A stretch of 64,000 bases of DNA from Ignavibacteria bacterium (GTDB taxonomy: Bacteria > Bacteroidota > Ignavibacteria > Tepidaquicellales > Tepidaquicellaceae): NCBI GenBank assembly GCA_015657505.1, contig JADLKE010000001.1, forward strand, positions 321,199-385,198, written 5' to 3'. The position numbers and the translations under genes were made by a program. Below the pieces are notes generated by a model. It had not been told where the DNA came from. It worked only from the letters and a program-made list of their open reading frames with translations, and searched no databases. Position 1 is the stretch's first letter. Each line of letters starts with the position of its first letter. Shown one piece after another: positions 8,850 to 18,547 of this stretch.

Positions 8850-10553
8850 CTAATTCGTGTTTTTAATTAAAATATAAGTCGTCAAAATACTGACTAGAGA
8901 GCCGAGGATAGTCGCAATAAGGGTGATCTTATCACCGAATTTCGTCTTAACTACTTTCGGCACGTAAATAAAATCTCCCGACTGAACTTTTGTCTCATCG
9001 GCTTTGTACCATCCTCTCGAGTTAAAACGAACTATTCTTGTATCGCCGTCATCCGCAGCAAGTGAATACCCGCCCGCTTTTTTGATATAGTACTCATAAT
9101 TCTCGCCTTCTTTAAAGGGAACATATCCTTCATTCGAGACCTGACCGTAAACATACACAATTTTCTTATCGTCGTTGATATACACAACATCTTTATGTTC
9201 AAGAATTACATTCTGGCTCAAGTCGTTCTCCTTGAAGAGTTTTTCAAAATCTACGACAACCCTGTTTCGCCTCGACAATACATCAACCTCGAAATTATCT
9301 TTATCCATGGTCTGGACAATGAGATCGTTCGCCCGGCGATTCAGGAATACTTCAGCGGTATCAGTCCGCGTGTACTCGTCATCATATTTCCTGAAAAGAA
9401 TGCACAACGGCAAGAAAGCGGTAGGCTTCATACCGCCCGCCATTTCAATGATTTCCTTCAGAGTTGTGCTTTTCTGGGCAATCGGATATACTCCGGGACG
9501 ATTAATTTCGCCGAGAACCATAACGCTCAGGTTCATTACAGTATTCGCTTTGTATTTCACGAATACCCTATCGAAAACGTTAATCTTAAAATTCTTATCT
9601 TTCTCAAACGAGAGGTCAATAGATTTGTATTTACGAGTTACAGGGTCGGATCTGAATACCGTGATGCTGTCAGGTTCGGCGTCGGTATCGAAACCGCGGC
9701 CAAGAGAGATTACAGATTCAAGATTATCATCCTTGTTGTATTCGTAAGTACCTCCCAGCTGCACCGCTCCTTCAACAGTGACATAGTTTTTATTAATCAG
9801 TCCAAAAGGAATTTTTATCAAATCCCCTTCCTGCAAATACGGATTGTACTTATCTTCATTAGTACTGAAGTATCTGTACAGGTCGGCAATATCCGTAGTA
9901 CCGTTTTTATGTATGATTTCAATGTTCCGAAGCGACATTTGAGGTACAAATTCGTTCTTTTCGTTGTTGAATTTATAACTGATTTTTGAGACATCCAAAG
10001 TATCATAATAGACCCGGCTCACTATTTCGCTCGCTCTTGTAAGCGGCGTTACATCCATCTTGCTCTGAATGGAACTGTAAACCGTGACGAGAAATGTTCT
10101 CGGCATAGATAAGGTCAGGCTCACATCGCTTGAGTAATAACGTTTCTTGACCGCGTTTACGACTTTTCTTTTGGCATCGGACAACGTCAATCCGTTTACT
10201 TTCACCTCGCCGACAGTCGGGATAACAAGCGAACCTTCTAGTGTTACAACAAGGGGGATAGTTTGATTCATATAGCCGAAAATCCCCAGATTGAACATGT
10301 CGTTAGGTCCGACCGTGTAATAATCAGGATTAACGGCTTTATCAACCGGGAAAGTTTTCTGCTGCACATTCTGAGTATTGAACTGAGACATCAACTCCGG
10401 ACTGTCGGCGTTTATCTTCATGTTGAAGATACCCTGATTGCTATTCGGGTTGTAAGTCGAGGTCTGATTAGAACTTTGATTTATCTGCCCATAGGTGTTC
10501 ATCGCCGCAAAGAGTAGCAACATAACGATTGCCGGAAAAAACTTTGTTTTCAT
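8850..10553 (-). CDS. Wza-like polysaccharide export protein (SLBB domains)
   Basis: A 567-residue export protein. It has a signal peptide (MKTKFFPAIVMLLLFAAMNTYG) with no lipobox cysteine, a polysaccharide biosynthesis/export domain at about residues 75-160 (YYTVGPNDMFNLGIFGY ... SLVIPTVGEVKVNG), then several SLBB beta-grasp repeats (VTVEGAVQLGGTYEY, VLGEINRPGVYPI, VYGQVSNEGYVPF). The C-terminus is a hydrophobic helix (about 540-562) followed by KNTN. Proteins like this form the periplasmic/outer-membrane conduit for exported glycans. It starts 2 bases after the phosphoglucomutase stop. The C-terminal helix may be the outer-membrane barrel helix of Wza or a simple anchor. Confidence 0.9.
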   Translation of the reverse strand: MKTKFFPAIVMLLLFAAMNTYGQINQSSNQTSTYNPNSNQGIFNMKINADSPELMSQFNTQNVQQKTFPVDKAVNPDYYTVGPNDMFNLGIFGYMNQTIPLVVTLEGSLVIPTVGEVKVNGLTLSDAKRKVVNAVKKRYYSSDVSLTLSMPRTFLVTVYSSIQSKMDVTPLTRASEIVSRVYYDTLDVSKISYKFNNEKNEFVPQMSLRNIEIIHKNGTTDIADLYRYFSTNEDKYNPYLQEGDLIKIPFGLINKNYVTVEGAVQLGGTYEYNKDDNLESVISLGRGFDTDAEPDSITVFRSDPVTRKYKSIDLSFEKDKNFKINVFDRVFVKYKANTVMNLSVMVLGEINRPGVYPIAQKSTTLKEIIEMAGGMKPTAFLPLCILFRKYDDEYTRTDTAEVFLNRRANDLIVQTMDKDNFEVDVLSRRNRVVVDFEKLFKENDLSQNVILEHKDVVYINDDKKIVYVYGQVSNEGYVPFKEGENYEYYIKKAGGYSLAADDGDTRIVRFNSRGWYKADETKVQSGDFIYVPKVVKTKFGDKITLIATILGSLVSILTTYILIKNTN

Positions 10554-10555
10554 TT

Positions 10556-11959
10556 CTACAAATTAAAATTTGAAATTGTGTTGTTTAAGACATTCAGAGT
10601 CTCGTCGCTTCCTTTTGTCTCGCAGTAAAATCTAAGCAGGGGTTCTGTGCCCGATGCTCTGATTGTAATCCAGCCGTTCTCGAAAAACAATTTATAACCG
10701 TCAAGTGGATCTATGTTGAGAATTAATTTCCCCGCAATTACATCGCCTTTTTTAAGGTTCCTGCAAAGTTCAAGTGTTTTATTTTTCTTTTCTTCGGTAG
10801 TGTGAACGTCTATCCGTTTGTAAAAATACTTTCCGAATTCGTCTTCAAGTTCTTTTTTCAGATCTGAAATGCTTTTTCCCGTTGATGCGAGCATTTCGAG
10901 ATATAGCAGTCCGTTAAAAAGTCCGTCTCTTTCGGGGAGATGGCCTTTTATTCCAATTCCGCCGCTTTCTTCCGCGCCTATCAGCACGTCTTCCTCGATC
11001 ATTTTCTTGGAAATGTACTTAAAGCCGACAGGAACTGTTTCGAGTTCAAGATTATATTTCAGGCAATAATCTTTTATCAACTCCGAAGCGGAGAAACCTC
11101 TAACAACTTTTCCCGTGAATCCTTTTTCCTTGTGAAGAAACTTCAGCAGCAGGGCAAAGGTTTTCTGCGCGTCGAGGAAATCGCCGTTGTCATCAATGAT
11201 CGCAATTCTGTCAGCGTCACCGTCAGTGACGATGCATATATCGTACTTTCCTTCCTTGACGGTTTTGCACGCCAGCCCGAGATTCTTTTCAACCGGTTCA
11301 GGCGCTCCGCCTTCAAAATAAGGATTTACCACGTTATGCAATTGGTCAACCTTTATCAATTCGCTGATTGTATTCTGACCCGCGCCGAACATTGCCTCAT
11401 AAAGGACTTTCATCCCCGATTTATTGATTACATCGATATTAATTTTAGCCTTCAGATTATCGATATAATACTGTCTGCCGTTGAAGAAAGAGATTAATCC
11501 TTTTTCTTTATAAGAATCAAAAGGCTCCAGACCGTCAACAGTTTTGATATTCTGAAGTTCTTTTTCGACGAGAACAAGTTCTTCGGGATTCATAGAACCG
11601 CCGAAACTGTCTTTCAACTTAAAACCATTGTATTTATACGGATTATGGGATGCCGTTATGACGACGCCGAAAGCAAGTTTTTTATCGCGAGCCAGCAAAG
11701 ATACCGTTGGCGTAGAAACGAACGAATCGGTCAACAGGACTTTAATTCCGCGGCTCGCAAAAACTTCTGCCGACGCGTGAGCGAACTCTTTGGATAAAAA
11801 TCTCGTATCGTATCCTATAACGATTCCGTTTTTAATGTTTTTATGATTTTTGAAAACAATCGCCGTTGCTAAAGATACTCTCCGGACATTTTCAAACGTA
11901 TACGTATCTCCTATTACCGCTCTCCATCCGTCAGTACCGAACTTTACAGGTTCTTTCAA
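10556..11959 (-). CDS. Phosphoglucomutase/phosphomannomutase
   Basis: A 467-residue alpha-D-phosphohexomutase that interconverts hexose 6-phosphate and 1-phosphate, supplying nucleotide-sugar precursors. All four domain signatures are visible: the phosphoserine loop ITASHNPYKYNGFK (about residue 100), the metal loop DGDADR (about 245), the sugar-binding loop GAEESGGIGI (about 330) and the C-terminal phosphate loop ASGTEPLLRFY (about 435). The start is TTG at 11959, with no usable ATG before the conserved KFGTDGWR. It is followed by the Wza-like gene after 2 bases, tying it to polysaccharide export. PGM versus PMM specificity cannot be read from these motifs. Confidence 0.93.
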   Translation of the reverse strand: MKEPVKFGTDGWRAVIGDTYTFENVRRVSLATAIVFKNHKNIKNGIVIGYDTRFLSKEFAHASAEVFASRGIKVLLTDSFVSTPTVSLLARDKKLAFGVVITASHNPYKYNGFKLKDSFGGSMNPEELVLVEKELQNIKTVDGLEPFDSYKEKGLISFFNGRQYYIDNLKAKINIDVINKSGMKVLYEAMFGAGQNTISELIKVDQLHNVVNPYFEGGAPEPVEKNLGLACKTVKEGKYDICIVTDGDADRIAIIDDNGDFLDAQKTFALLLKFLHKEKGFTGKVVRGFSASELIKDYCLKYNLELETVPVGFKYISKKMIEEDVLIGAEESGGIGIKGHLPERDGLFNGLLYLEMLASTGKSISDLKKELEDEFGKYFYKRIDVHTTEEKKNKTLELCRNLKKGDVIAGKLILNIDPLDGYKLFFENGWITIRASGTEPLLRFYCETKGSDETLNVLNNTISNFNL

Positions 11960-11976
11960 TTGATATAGATTTTAGT

Positions 11977-12384
11977 TTAAAAATTTCTGTTTTTTTCGAC
12001 CCAGTTTTTCACGTAATCCACTGTTTCAACAGTAGTCGCGCCCGGAGTAAACAATTTGCCTATTCCCATTTTATTCAATTCATCGATATCGTTCTGAGGG
12101 ATAATGCCGCCTCCGAACAAAAGCACGTCGTTAAGACCTTTTTCGTCCATAAGTTTCTTCACCCGAGGAAAAATTGTCATATGCGCTCCGCTAAGAATGC
12201 TGATACCGACAGCGTCGACATCTTCCTGCAACGCGGCTTCGACCATCGTTTCAGGTGTTTGCCTCAGGCCGGCATAAATTACTTCAAAGCCCGCGTCACG
12301 GAAAGCAGCCGCTATAACTTTAGCGCCCCTGTCGTGCCCGTCAAGCCCAACTTTTCCGATTAAAACTCTTATTTTTCTTTCCAA
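11977..12384 (-). CDS. Cobalamin-binding domain protein (methylmalonyl-CoA mutase C-terminal domain type)
   Basis: A 135-residue stand-alone B12-binding Rossmann domain. The signature DGHDRG (DxHxxG, lower-axial histidine) is at residues 15-20, followed by [10 protein letters not shown] and LLFGGGIIP, which contact the cofactor tail in methylmalonyl-CoA mutases. In many bacteria this small subunit is encoded apart from the catalytic TIM barrel, and the pair converts methylmalonyl-CoA to succinyl-CoA. No large subunit is visible here. The start is TTG at 12384. It lies 17 bases upstream of the phosphohexomutase, so the two are probably co-transcribed though metabolically unrelated. Confidence 0.9.
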   Translation of the reverse strand: MERKIRVLIGKVGLDGHDRGAKVIAAAFRDAGFEVIYAGLRQTPETMVEAALQEDVDAVGISILSGAHMTIFPRVKKLMDEKGLNDVLLFGGGIIPQNDIDELNKMGIGKLFTPGATTVETVDYVKNWVEKNRNF

Positions 12385-12502
12385 AACCGATAAAATTTAA
12401 GGAATAAACTTAAATTTAAAGTATATATTATATTACTTCAAGGGATTTACATAATCTTTGAAATTTAAAGAAATTCAGATCTTATGTATAAAAAGGTAAG
12501 TT

Positions 12503-13468
12503 TTATTCGATATCTTTTATTTCCTTATGGAGTATTTTTTGATAAAATTGTACAGCAAAAATGCCTAATATTACTGCAAACCATAAAGTTGCCACTCTAA
12601 TAATAATTGTTGAAGCGACCGAAATATCTTTAGGTATCTTCAAAAAAACCAGCAAACCCGTCAGAGATGCTTCAGTAACACCGAGACCGCCTGGAAGCAT
12701 TGCAATTGCCCCGATAAGCGTTGAAAATCCGTAAATAAATGTCGCTTTAAGTATGCTGACATCAATGTTTGAAACGCTTGAAAATACGTTCAACACCGTA
12801 TAAAAACCGAGGCATTCCAGAAACCAAGCCGCCGTGCTGATTAATACAACAATAAACAGCGGTTTTAATTTAATCAATACATATATGCTGTCATAAGCGG
12901 AATATATTTTTTCCGAATGCCTTTCAATGAAACGAATTTTGCAAAGGACGGAAATAAGTTTATGGCAGATTATTTTTGAACTTAGCAGTATCGTAAGAAT
13001 TACGAACGCGAGACCTGTAGCGAGAATTATCCCGGTGCCGTAATCAAACACAATAGCGCCGGCGAGGCAGAGTATAACTATTGAGAGGAAGTCCGTAATT
13101 CTTTCGGCAAGGACAATGGGCGCAGATACGCTAACGGGAGTACCCGTTTCCTCTTTCAGGAGAAAAGACTTCAGGACTTCACCCATTTTTCCGGGCGTAA
13201 CGCTCATAATGAATGAAGCGAAGAAAATCAGAAGGCTGCGAAGCGGACGGATTTTTATGCCGAGAAGTTTAAGATAATACTGCCATTTGAAGAACCTGAT
13301 AATGTAATTGCCCAGAGAGAATGTTAACACGAGCGGAAACCACAGCCAGTTGAATTTAGAAAACGATTCAATAAGATTCCCGAAATCAGCGTAAATACTG
13401 AAGGCGAGGAAAATCACCGCGCCGAAAGTTACCGATACAAGAATTTTCTTTTTATATTTTCTGAACAA
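12503..13468 (-). CDS. Flippase-like / lysylphosphatidylglycerol synthase transmembrane-region protein (UPF0104)
   Basis: A 321-residue integral membrane protein with about 7-8 helices that matches the membrane half of MprF-type proteins. The motifs SVTPGKMGEVLK (about residue 90) and MLPGGLGVTEASL (about 260) are the two family hallmarks. The cytoplasmic aminoacyl-transferase domain of true lysyl-PG synthases is absent, so this is probably a lipid or glycolipid translocator of unknown substrate. The start codon is TTG (13468). It lies 8 bases after maf and appears to be the third gene of a proS-maf-flippase operon. Confidence 0.85.
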   Translation of the reverse strand: MFRKYKKKILVSVTFGAVIFLAFSIYADFGNLIESFSKFNWLWFPLVLTFSLGNYIIRFFKWQYYLKLLGIKIRPLRSLLIFFASFIMSVTPGKMGEVLKSFLLKEETGTPVSVSAPIVLAERITDFLSIVILCLAGAIVFDYGTGIILATGLAFVILTILLSSKIICHKLISVLCKIRFIERHSEKIYSAYDSIYVLIKLKPLFIVVLISTAAWFLECLGFYTVLNVFSSVSNIDVSILKATFIYGFSTLIGAIAMLPGGLGVTEASLTGLLVFLKIPKDISVASTIIIRVATLWFAVILGIFAVQFYQKILHKEIKDIE

Positions 13469-13476
13469 GAGTTATG

Positions 13477-14061
13477 CTACCTTATGGTTTCCTGAATCAG
13501 TTCATAAAGTTTCACGAGCGGCAAGCCCACGACGTTATAATAATCGCCTTTAATCCGCTTGATGAAGAGGCAACCGAAGTCGTCCTGAATGCCGTACGCT
13601 CCCGCCTTATCGAGAGGTTTATACTTCCTCACATAGAATTTTATTTCTTCCCTGCTGAGTTTTCTGAATTCCACGGCAGTCTTTTCATAGCCGAATTTTT
13701 CTATGCCTGTGTTAAGATTAATCACGTTGATACCCGTGTAAACGATATGCGTTCTTCCGCTTAGCAATTCAAGGTACCTTACGGCTTCATTCAAATTGCG
13801 GGGTTTGTTCAGTATTCTTTTTCCGAGAACCACGATTGTATCCGCCGAAATAATTATTTTTTTATCGTGATGCGGAATAACAGCCCTTGATTTCATTCTA
13901 GCATTCTTTCTAACTGAAGCGAGCGGATGGCTGCCGGATTTTTCCTCTTCGACATTACTGTCAACAGAGACGAACTTCAGACCTATCTGCCTGAGCAGAT
14001 GTTTTCTGCGCGGCGATACGGAAGCGAGAACGTAATCCGCTTTTAGAATTTTATCAAGCAT
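13477..14061 (-). CDS. maf: Maf family nucleoside triphosphate pyrophosphatase
   Basis: A 194-residue Maf/Ham1-fold enzyme that hydrolyses non-canonical or modified NTPs (for example dTTP/UTP or m7GTP) to the monophosphate and pyrophosphate. The N-terminal LASVSPRRKHLLRQIG carries the S-x-R-R motif. ISADTIVV holds the catalytic aspartate, and the C-terminal GAYGIQDDFG region completes the active site. The ATG at 14061 overlaps the proS end by 8 bases, so the two are translationally coupled. Whether it is the YhdE (dTTP/UTP) or YceF type is not certain, though QDDFG is closer to the YhdE-like form. Confidence 0.92.
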   Translation of the reverse strand: MLDKILKADYVLASVSPRRKHLLRQIGLKFVSVDSNVEEEKSGSHPLASVRKNARMKSRAVIPHHDKKIIISADTIVVLGKRILNKPRNLNEAVRYLELLSGRTHIVYTGINVINLNTGIEKFGYEKTAVEFRKLSREEIKFYVRKYKPLDKAGAYGIQDDFGCLFIKRIKGDYYNVVGLPLVKLYELIQETIR

Positions 14062-15778
14062 TCAGCATATTTCTTATTTCGGCAGAAATATCTTTTTCAT
14101 CAACGAGAATTCTTTCGCCCGTGCGTCTTTTCTTGATTTCGATTTTACCGTTCTTGAAATTCTTTTCGCCTACAATTACCTGTACGGGGATACCGAGCAA
14201 GTCGGCATCCTTAAACTTGAAGCCGGGTCTCAGGTCGGTCCTGTCGTCATAAAGCACTTCAAAATTTTCGGCGGAAAGTTTTTCATACAATGAATCGCAG
14301 TATCCAGTAATATTTTCGTTCTGCGTTGTTATATTAATCAGCATCACGTTAAACGGAGCGATTTCCCCTTCCCAGATTATGCCGTTATCGTCGTGATTCT
14401 GTTCGATGTGCGCGGCAATTATTCTTTCGACGCCGATACCGTAACTACCCATAATTATCGGATGCTCTTTCCCTTCGCTGTCGAGGTACATCGCTTTCAG
14501 AGATTCCGTATATTTCGTACCCAGTTTAAAGATGTGTCCGACTTCAATCGCTTTGGTGATTCGGAGGACGCTGGATTTATCCTTCGTGAGTTCGCCTTCT
14601 TTGACAAGTCTTAGGTCAAGATATTTTATTCCCGGCACGTCTCGTATAAGGTCGATATTTTTTTTATGATAATCATTTTTATTGGCGCCGCTTACAAGTT
14701 CATTCGCATCCTGAAGCCTGAGGTCCGCTGCGATTTCCACGTCCTTTCGTTTCAGCCCGACGGGTCCAATTGAGCCCGCGTCCGCGCCTGTAATTTCGAG
14801 TAATTCTTCAGGATGTCCCGGTCTTATATTTGCACCGAAATATTTCTGCATCTTAGTTTCGTTCACTTCGTCGTCACCGCACACGAGCACGAGAATGTAT
14901 CTGTCTTTCTCGCCTTCCGCTTTACCCGGAAGCACGAACACGCGCGACTTCGCAAGCCTTGACTTGTCCGTGATATTAAGGAATCCCGCGAGTTCATCTA
15001 TTGATTTTATATCCGGGGTATGAAAATCTTCGTAAGGAAGATTTGTGTTTTTTCTGCCGACCGGCTCGATAAAGGATTCGGCGACTTCGATATTCGAAAA
15101 ATACTTTCCGTCTTCGCTAATCGCTATTAGGTCTTCGCCCGAGTCGGATTCGACCATAAACTCCTCTGACTTGCTGCCGCCCATAGTCCCGCTTGAAGCC
15201 GAGACGGAAAAGAATTTCAGTCCACAGCGCGAGAATATTTTTCTGTAAGCTTCATCCTGTTGTTCATAAGATTTATCGAGTCCTTCCCAGGTAGCGTCAA
15301 AGGAATAAGCGTCCTTCATAGTAAACTGCCTTCCTCTCAGCACGCCTGACTTGGGTCTCGCTTCGTTCCTGAATTTTGTCTGAATCTGATACCACATTTG
15401 CGGCAACTGCTTGTAAGAATTTATGTACGATTTTACGATTGATGTAAAGACCTCCTCGTGAGTCGGAGCGAGAACGAGGTCTCTGTTCTTAATCCTGAAA
15501 ATGATGTCGCCGAAATCATCCAGTCTTCCGGTTTCGTTCCAGAGTTCATTCGGAGAAAGAGCGGGCAGAAGGAATTCATTGCCGCCAATGGCGTTCATTT
15601 CTTCCCTTATAATTTTTTCGACCTTATTCTTAACAATAAAACCGAACGGCAAAACGGAATAGACACCTGACGTCAGTGCACGGAACAAGCCCGCCCTGAT
15701 TGACAGAATGTGCGACGCCGCGACGGCATCATTCGGAATTTCCTTTTGTGTTGGTACAAAAAACTTCGATAATCTCAT
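14054..15778 (-). CDS. proS: Prolyl-tRNA synthetase, bacterial type with editing domain
   Basis: A 574-residue class II aminoacyl-tRNA synthetase that charges tRNA-Pro. Motif 2 is seen around FRNEARPKSGVLRGRQFTMKD (near residue 137-157), motif 3 in GSYGIGVERIIAA (near 443), and the C-terminal anticodon-binding domain follows (VLYDDRTDLRPGFKFKDADLLG). Between motifs 2 and 3, about 230-390, is the inserted YbaK-like editing domain (ADAGSIGPVGL), which hydrolyses mischarged Ala-tRNA-Pro. This INS domain and the length mark the bacterial form. It heads the proS-maf-flippase cluster and is divergent from the SRAP gene. A TATATTTG box (15799-15806, minus) 21 bases upstream matches the Bacteroidota -7 consensus. 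Confidence 0.96.
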   Translation of the reverse strand: MRLSKFFVPTQKEIPNDAVAASHILSIRAGLFRALTSGVYSVLPFGFIVKNKVEKIIREEMNAIGGNEFLLPALSPNELWNETGRLDDFGDIIFRIKNRDLVLAPTHEEVFTSIVKSYINSYKQLPQMWYQIQTKFRNEARPKSGVLRGRQFTMKDAYSFDATWEGLDKSYEQQDEAYRKIFSRCGLKFFSVSASSGTMGGSKSEEFMVESDSGEDLIAISEDGKYFSNIEVAESFIEPVGRKNTNLPYEDFHTPDIKSIDELAGFLNITDKSRLAKSRVFVLPGKAEGEKDRYILVLVCGDDEVNETKMQKYFGANIRPGHPEELLEITGADAGSIGPVGLKRKDVEIAADLRLQDANELVSGANKNDYHKKNIDLIRDVPGIKYLDLRLVKEGELTKDKSSVLRITKAIEVGHIFKLGTKYTESLKAMYLDSEGKEHPIIMGSYGIGVERIIAAHIEQNHDDNGIIWEGEIAPFNVMLINITTQNENITGYCDSLYEKLSAENFEVLYDDRTDLRPGFKFKDADLLGIPVQVIVGEKNFKNGKIEIKKRRTGERILVDEKDISAEIRNMLNA

Positions 15779-15879
15779 AAATAGAATAAAATTAAGTGCA
15801 AATATACCGATTTCATACTTCCTTTTCTATTGATTGATTTTACCCTATTGCATATTATAATTCAAACAAACAATAATTT

Positions 15880-16533
15880 ATGTGTTCACGATTCGAGAAT
15901 AAAGAAACCGGGCTTTCGATTTTCAAAAGAATCGCAAAGGATTTTGACATTAAGGTTATCAATAACGCGCCTGAGAACCTGAAGCAAATCGATATAAGAC
16001 CGACCGAGGATATACTAATATTAAAGAACACGGAAGGGGCTCTTGAGATAAACAGAAAGACCTGGGGAATAAAGTTCGATGAAAAGTCCCCTCTGATTTT
16101 TAATTCAAGAATTGAGACAATCAAATCAAAGAGTTACTGGGGAAATTTGTTCTCAAAAAACAGGTGCCTGATACCCGCGACTGCATTTTACGAATGGGTA
16201 CAGGCGGACAGGATAAAGATACCGAACAGGATTGCTCTCGCAGAATTCAAATTGTTCTTCATGGCGGGAATTTACGTAAAGATAAACGATAACTTCTGCG
16301 CATCTGTGATTACGACAGCACCGAATACAAGAATCGCGGCAATACACAACAGGATGCCCGTTATACTGCTTCCGGAAGAAGGGATAAAGTTTCTCGATGC
16401 GGATAAGGAGTCGGCTCTTTCGCAATGCGAGCCGCTCAGAGACAGCGTTGAAATGACTGTGGACACAGCGGATGATATTACTACTATAAAGCAAAAGGAA
16501 GAGATTGAAAAGAATAAAAAAAGGGGTAAATAA
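15880..16533 (+). CDS. SOS response-associated peptidase family (SRAP/HMCES/YedK)
   Basis: A 217-residue SRAP protein. The initiator Met is followed by Cys2 (MCSRFE), the residue that forms a thiazolidine crosslink with abasic sites in single-stranded DNA after Met removal. The other active-site elements are present: the Asn/Arg/Glu motif NSRIET (about residue 68), FYEW with catalytic Glu (about 105) and HNRMP with His (about 165). The C-terminus is a lysine/glutamate-rich tail. It shields abasic sites at forks. It is monocistronic, divergent from proS, and ends inside a bidirectional terminator shared with the convergent BNR gene. Confidence 0.93.
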   Translation: MCSRFENKETGLSIFKRIAKDFDIKVINNAPENLKQIDIRPTEDILILKNTEGALEINRKTWGIKFDEKSPLIFNSRIETIKSKSYWGNLFSKNRCLIPATAFYEWVQADRIKIPNRIALAEFKLFFMAGIYVKINDNFCASVITTAPNTRIAAIHNRMPVILLPEEGIKFLDADKESALSQCEPLRDSVEMTVDTADDITTIKQKEEIEKNKKRGK

Positions 16534-16550
16534 ATTTACCCCTTATAATA
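16521..16550. terminator. Bidirectional rho-independent terminator
   Basis: A perfect 10-bp stem AAGGGGTAAA / TTTACCCCTT (16521-16530 and 16535-16544) with a TAAA loop that contains the SRAP stop codon. It has an A-rich 5' flank and a T/A-rich 3' flank, so it can end transcription of the SRAP gene and of the convergent minus-strand gene that stops at 16565. Confidence 0.8.
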
Positions 16551-16564
16551 AAATTACGAAGCGT

Positions 16565-18547
16565 TTACTTCATCAATATCATAGTTTTCTTATCCGTGAA
16601 ATCTCCCGCCTGAATCGTGTAATAATACACACCAGTTGAAAGGTTCGCAGCATTGAACATTACGTAATGTTCGCCCGGATTCTGATTTTCCCTGAAGAAA
16701 GAAGTAATTTCCCTTCCGAGCAGGTTATAGACAGTGATTTTAACATTCGTCATCTTTGCCAGACTATAATCAATTCTCGTAACAGGATTGAACGGGTTCG
16801 GATAATTCTGCGAAAGTTTGAATGAAGCAGGAGTTTCGCCGCCGATGATTGCAGTGGCGCCTGTAACGGTTATTGATACTGTTCTCTGATGGACGGGTGT
16901 TCCGTTAGGACCTTTCGAAGTAACCGTGAGTGTGTATGCACCCGGTGTTACGTTATTGACTCCGACCCTGACTATCAAGGAATCGGGATAAGATTTCAAT
17001 TTATTGCCGCCCGCGGACGGATAAGTTATAGCGAAAGAACCTACCGCCGGAGTCGGTGTAACCGTTGATGTTACTATCACGGTATCCGTATATAACTTCA
17101 CTGAAGGTACGACCATCTTGAAATCAAAAGTGCCGTTAGGATTGGCAATCGTACCCGATGTCGGATTCATTCTCATCGCGAAGTCAGGGAAATAGCCGAC
17201 GTAATTTCCGAAACTGTTATTTCTGAAATCCGTCCAGGCAACCATAGCGACTTTCCCGTTTGAACTGAGATAATCATAATCGCCTAAATACGCGGGAGTT
17301 CCGCCGTTGCAGGAAGTACAATTGATTCTGAATTTCTTGTTTGAAATAGGCTTGTTCGGCTGGAATGACGCACCGCCGTTTGTAGAAAATGTTCCGTAAA
17401 CCATGCAACTGTCGCTTGTGGGGCAGTCTCTGGTATCGAGCCATTTAATATAAAGGTTACCGGTTTTAATGTCGCACCAGGTTGCGGGGAACCAGTTATT
17501 GTTGTTCGATGTACTTGGATCATCGTTCACTACTACACCTGCGGACCAGGTAGTTCCGAAGTCCGTTGAATACCTTAAATAGATATCGGGTTTATTGCCG
17601 CTTCCGTCAGGAGTATTCTTCGCATAGGTCAGATACAATCTGCCTCTGTAAGGGCCGTTGCTGTTATCCGCGGTAAGAAACGGATAGGGTCTTGTTCTCA
17701 TATTCTGAACAGAGTGTCTGCTATTGACGTAGGTGCCGACATAACCCGCAAAATTCTGTGAACTCTTTAGCGACCAGGTTGTACCGCCGTCGGTCGAGCA
17801 ATAGAAGTTGTAAGTCGCGGCAGTAGATGAACCCGTATGCGTTACGACGTAGAATGCTCCTCCGTTCACCGTGCCGTTCGGTCCGATGCAGGGCATCGCA
17901 CCCGGAAGGGTGTTGGAGTATGAAGCGACCTGGGTCCAGGTTACACCGTGGTCAGTAGACCTTTTAATGTTGCCCGGCGTCATCACCTGGATAAGGTAAT
18001 TGGCATAAGGGCCGCCTGTTTGAACCGCTGCGATCCAGTTCTTGTCGTTTCCGGTACCCGCGAAAGACGTCGTGTAAAAATTGACGCCGCCGTTAGTAGA
18101 GACGGCAACTTTAGTACCCGAAATTGAACCGTACATATTGTCAAAGAACAAATTACCCGCGCCATCGAATGCCATAACGGGGTCGCCTCTCATAGTGTTT
18201 GACCAGGTCGGCTGCGTTGACGCGAACCAATCGAGACCATTAAGAGTGTAGTAAGAGTAAGCGCCGTAGGAGGTGCTTAAATTATTCCACGCGCCGGCAA
18301 AATTCGTCGGGCTCAGTGGATTTCCCGCCATACCGACTTCAGCAAAGTCAGTTCCGATATTCCAGTTGTCATAATCACCGATAGTGACAACAGCATTCGG
18401 AGAGAATAAACTCGGTGGAAGTTCAGGACGAATATACACCGGATAATCCCGATTTGGATCAACGACCTGGGAATTAACTGAAATCGAGATTACCGAAAGT
18501 ATGACAAGAAATAAAACTGTAACAATGGAGAGAAGAGATTGTTTCAT
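16565..18547 (-). CDS. Secreted BNR/sialidase-fold protein with T9SS type A sorting domain
   Basis: A 660-residue secreted protein. A signal peptide (about residues 1-27) is followed by a six-bladed BNR/exo-sialidase-like propeller with repeated Asp-box-like turns (STNGGVNFYT, STDHGVTWTQ, STDGGTTWS, STDFGTTWS, STNGGASF) at about residues 150-400. An Ig-like segment follows, and the C-terminal 85 residues form a T9SS type A sorting domain with QNYPNPFNP and GVYYYTI. It is therefore expected on the cell surface or in the medium. Catalytic sialidase residues (RIP, Arg triad) are not evident, so it may be a binding or non-sialidase propeller. An AAGGA lies just upstream of the ATG. Confidence 0.88.
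   Translation of the reverse strand: MKQSLLSIVTVLFLVILSVISISVNSQVVDPNRDYPVYIRPELPPSLFSPNAVVTIGDYDNWNIGTDFAEVGMAGNPLSPTNFAGAWNNLSTSYGAYSYYTLNGLDWFASTQPTWSNTMRGDPVMAFDGAGNLFFDNMYGSISGTKVAVSTNGGVNFYTTSFAGTGNDKNWIAAVQTGGPYANYLIQVMTPGNIKRSTDHGVTWTQVASYSNTLPGAMPCIGPNGTVNGGAFYVVTHTGSSTAATYNFYCSTDGGTTWSLKSSQNFAGYVGTYVNSRHSVQNMRTRPYPFLTADNSNGPYRGRLYLTYAKNTPDGSGNKPDIYLRYSTDFGTTWSAGVVVNDDPSTSNNNNWFPATWCDIKTGNLYIKWLDTRDCPTSDSCMVYGTFSTNGGASFQPNKPISNKKFRINCTSCNGGTPAYLGDYDYLSSNGKVAMVAWTDFRNNSFGNYVGYFPDFAMRMNPTSGTIANPNGTFDFKMVVPSVKLYTDTVIVTSTVTPTPAVGSFAITYPSAGGNKLKSYPDSLIVRVGVNNVTPGAYTLTVTSKGPNGTPVHQRTVSITVTGATAIIGGETPASFKLSQNYPNPFNPVTRIDYSLAKMTNVKITVYNLLGREITSFFRENQNPGEHYVMFNAANLSTGVYYYTIQAGDFTDKKTMILMK

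Noticed and set aside
9195-9989. 264-codon plus-strand ORF
   Set aside because: It is antisense to the well-supported Wza-like gene, with low-complexity unnatural composition.
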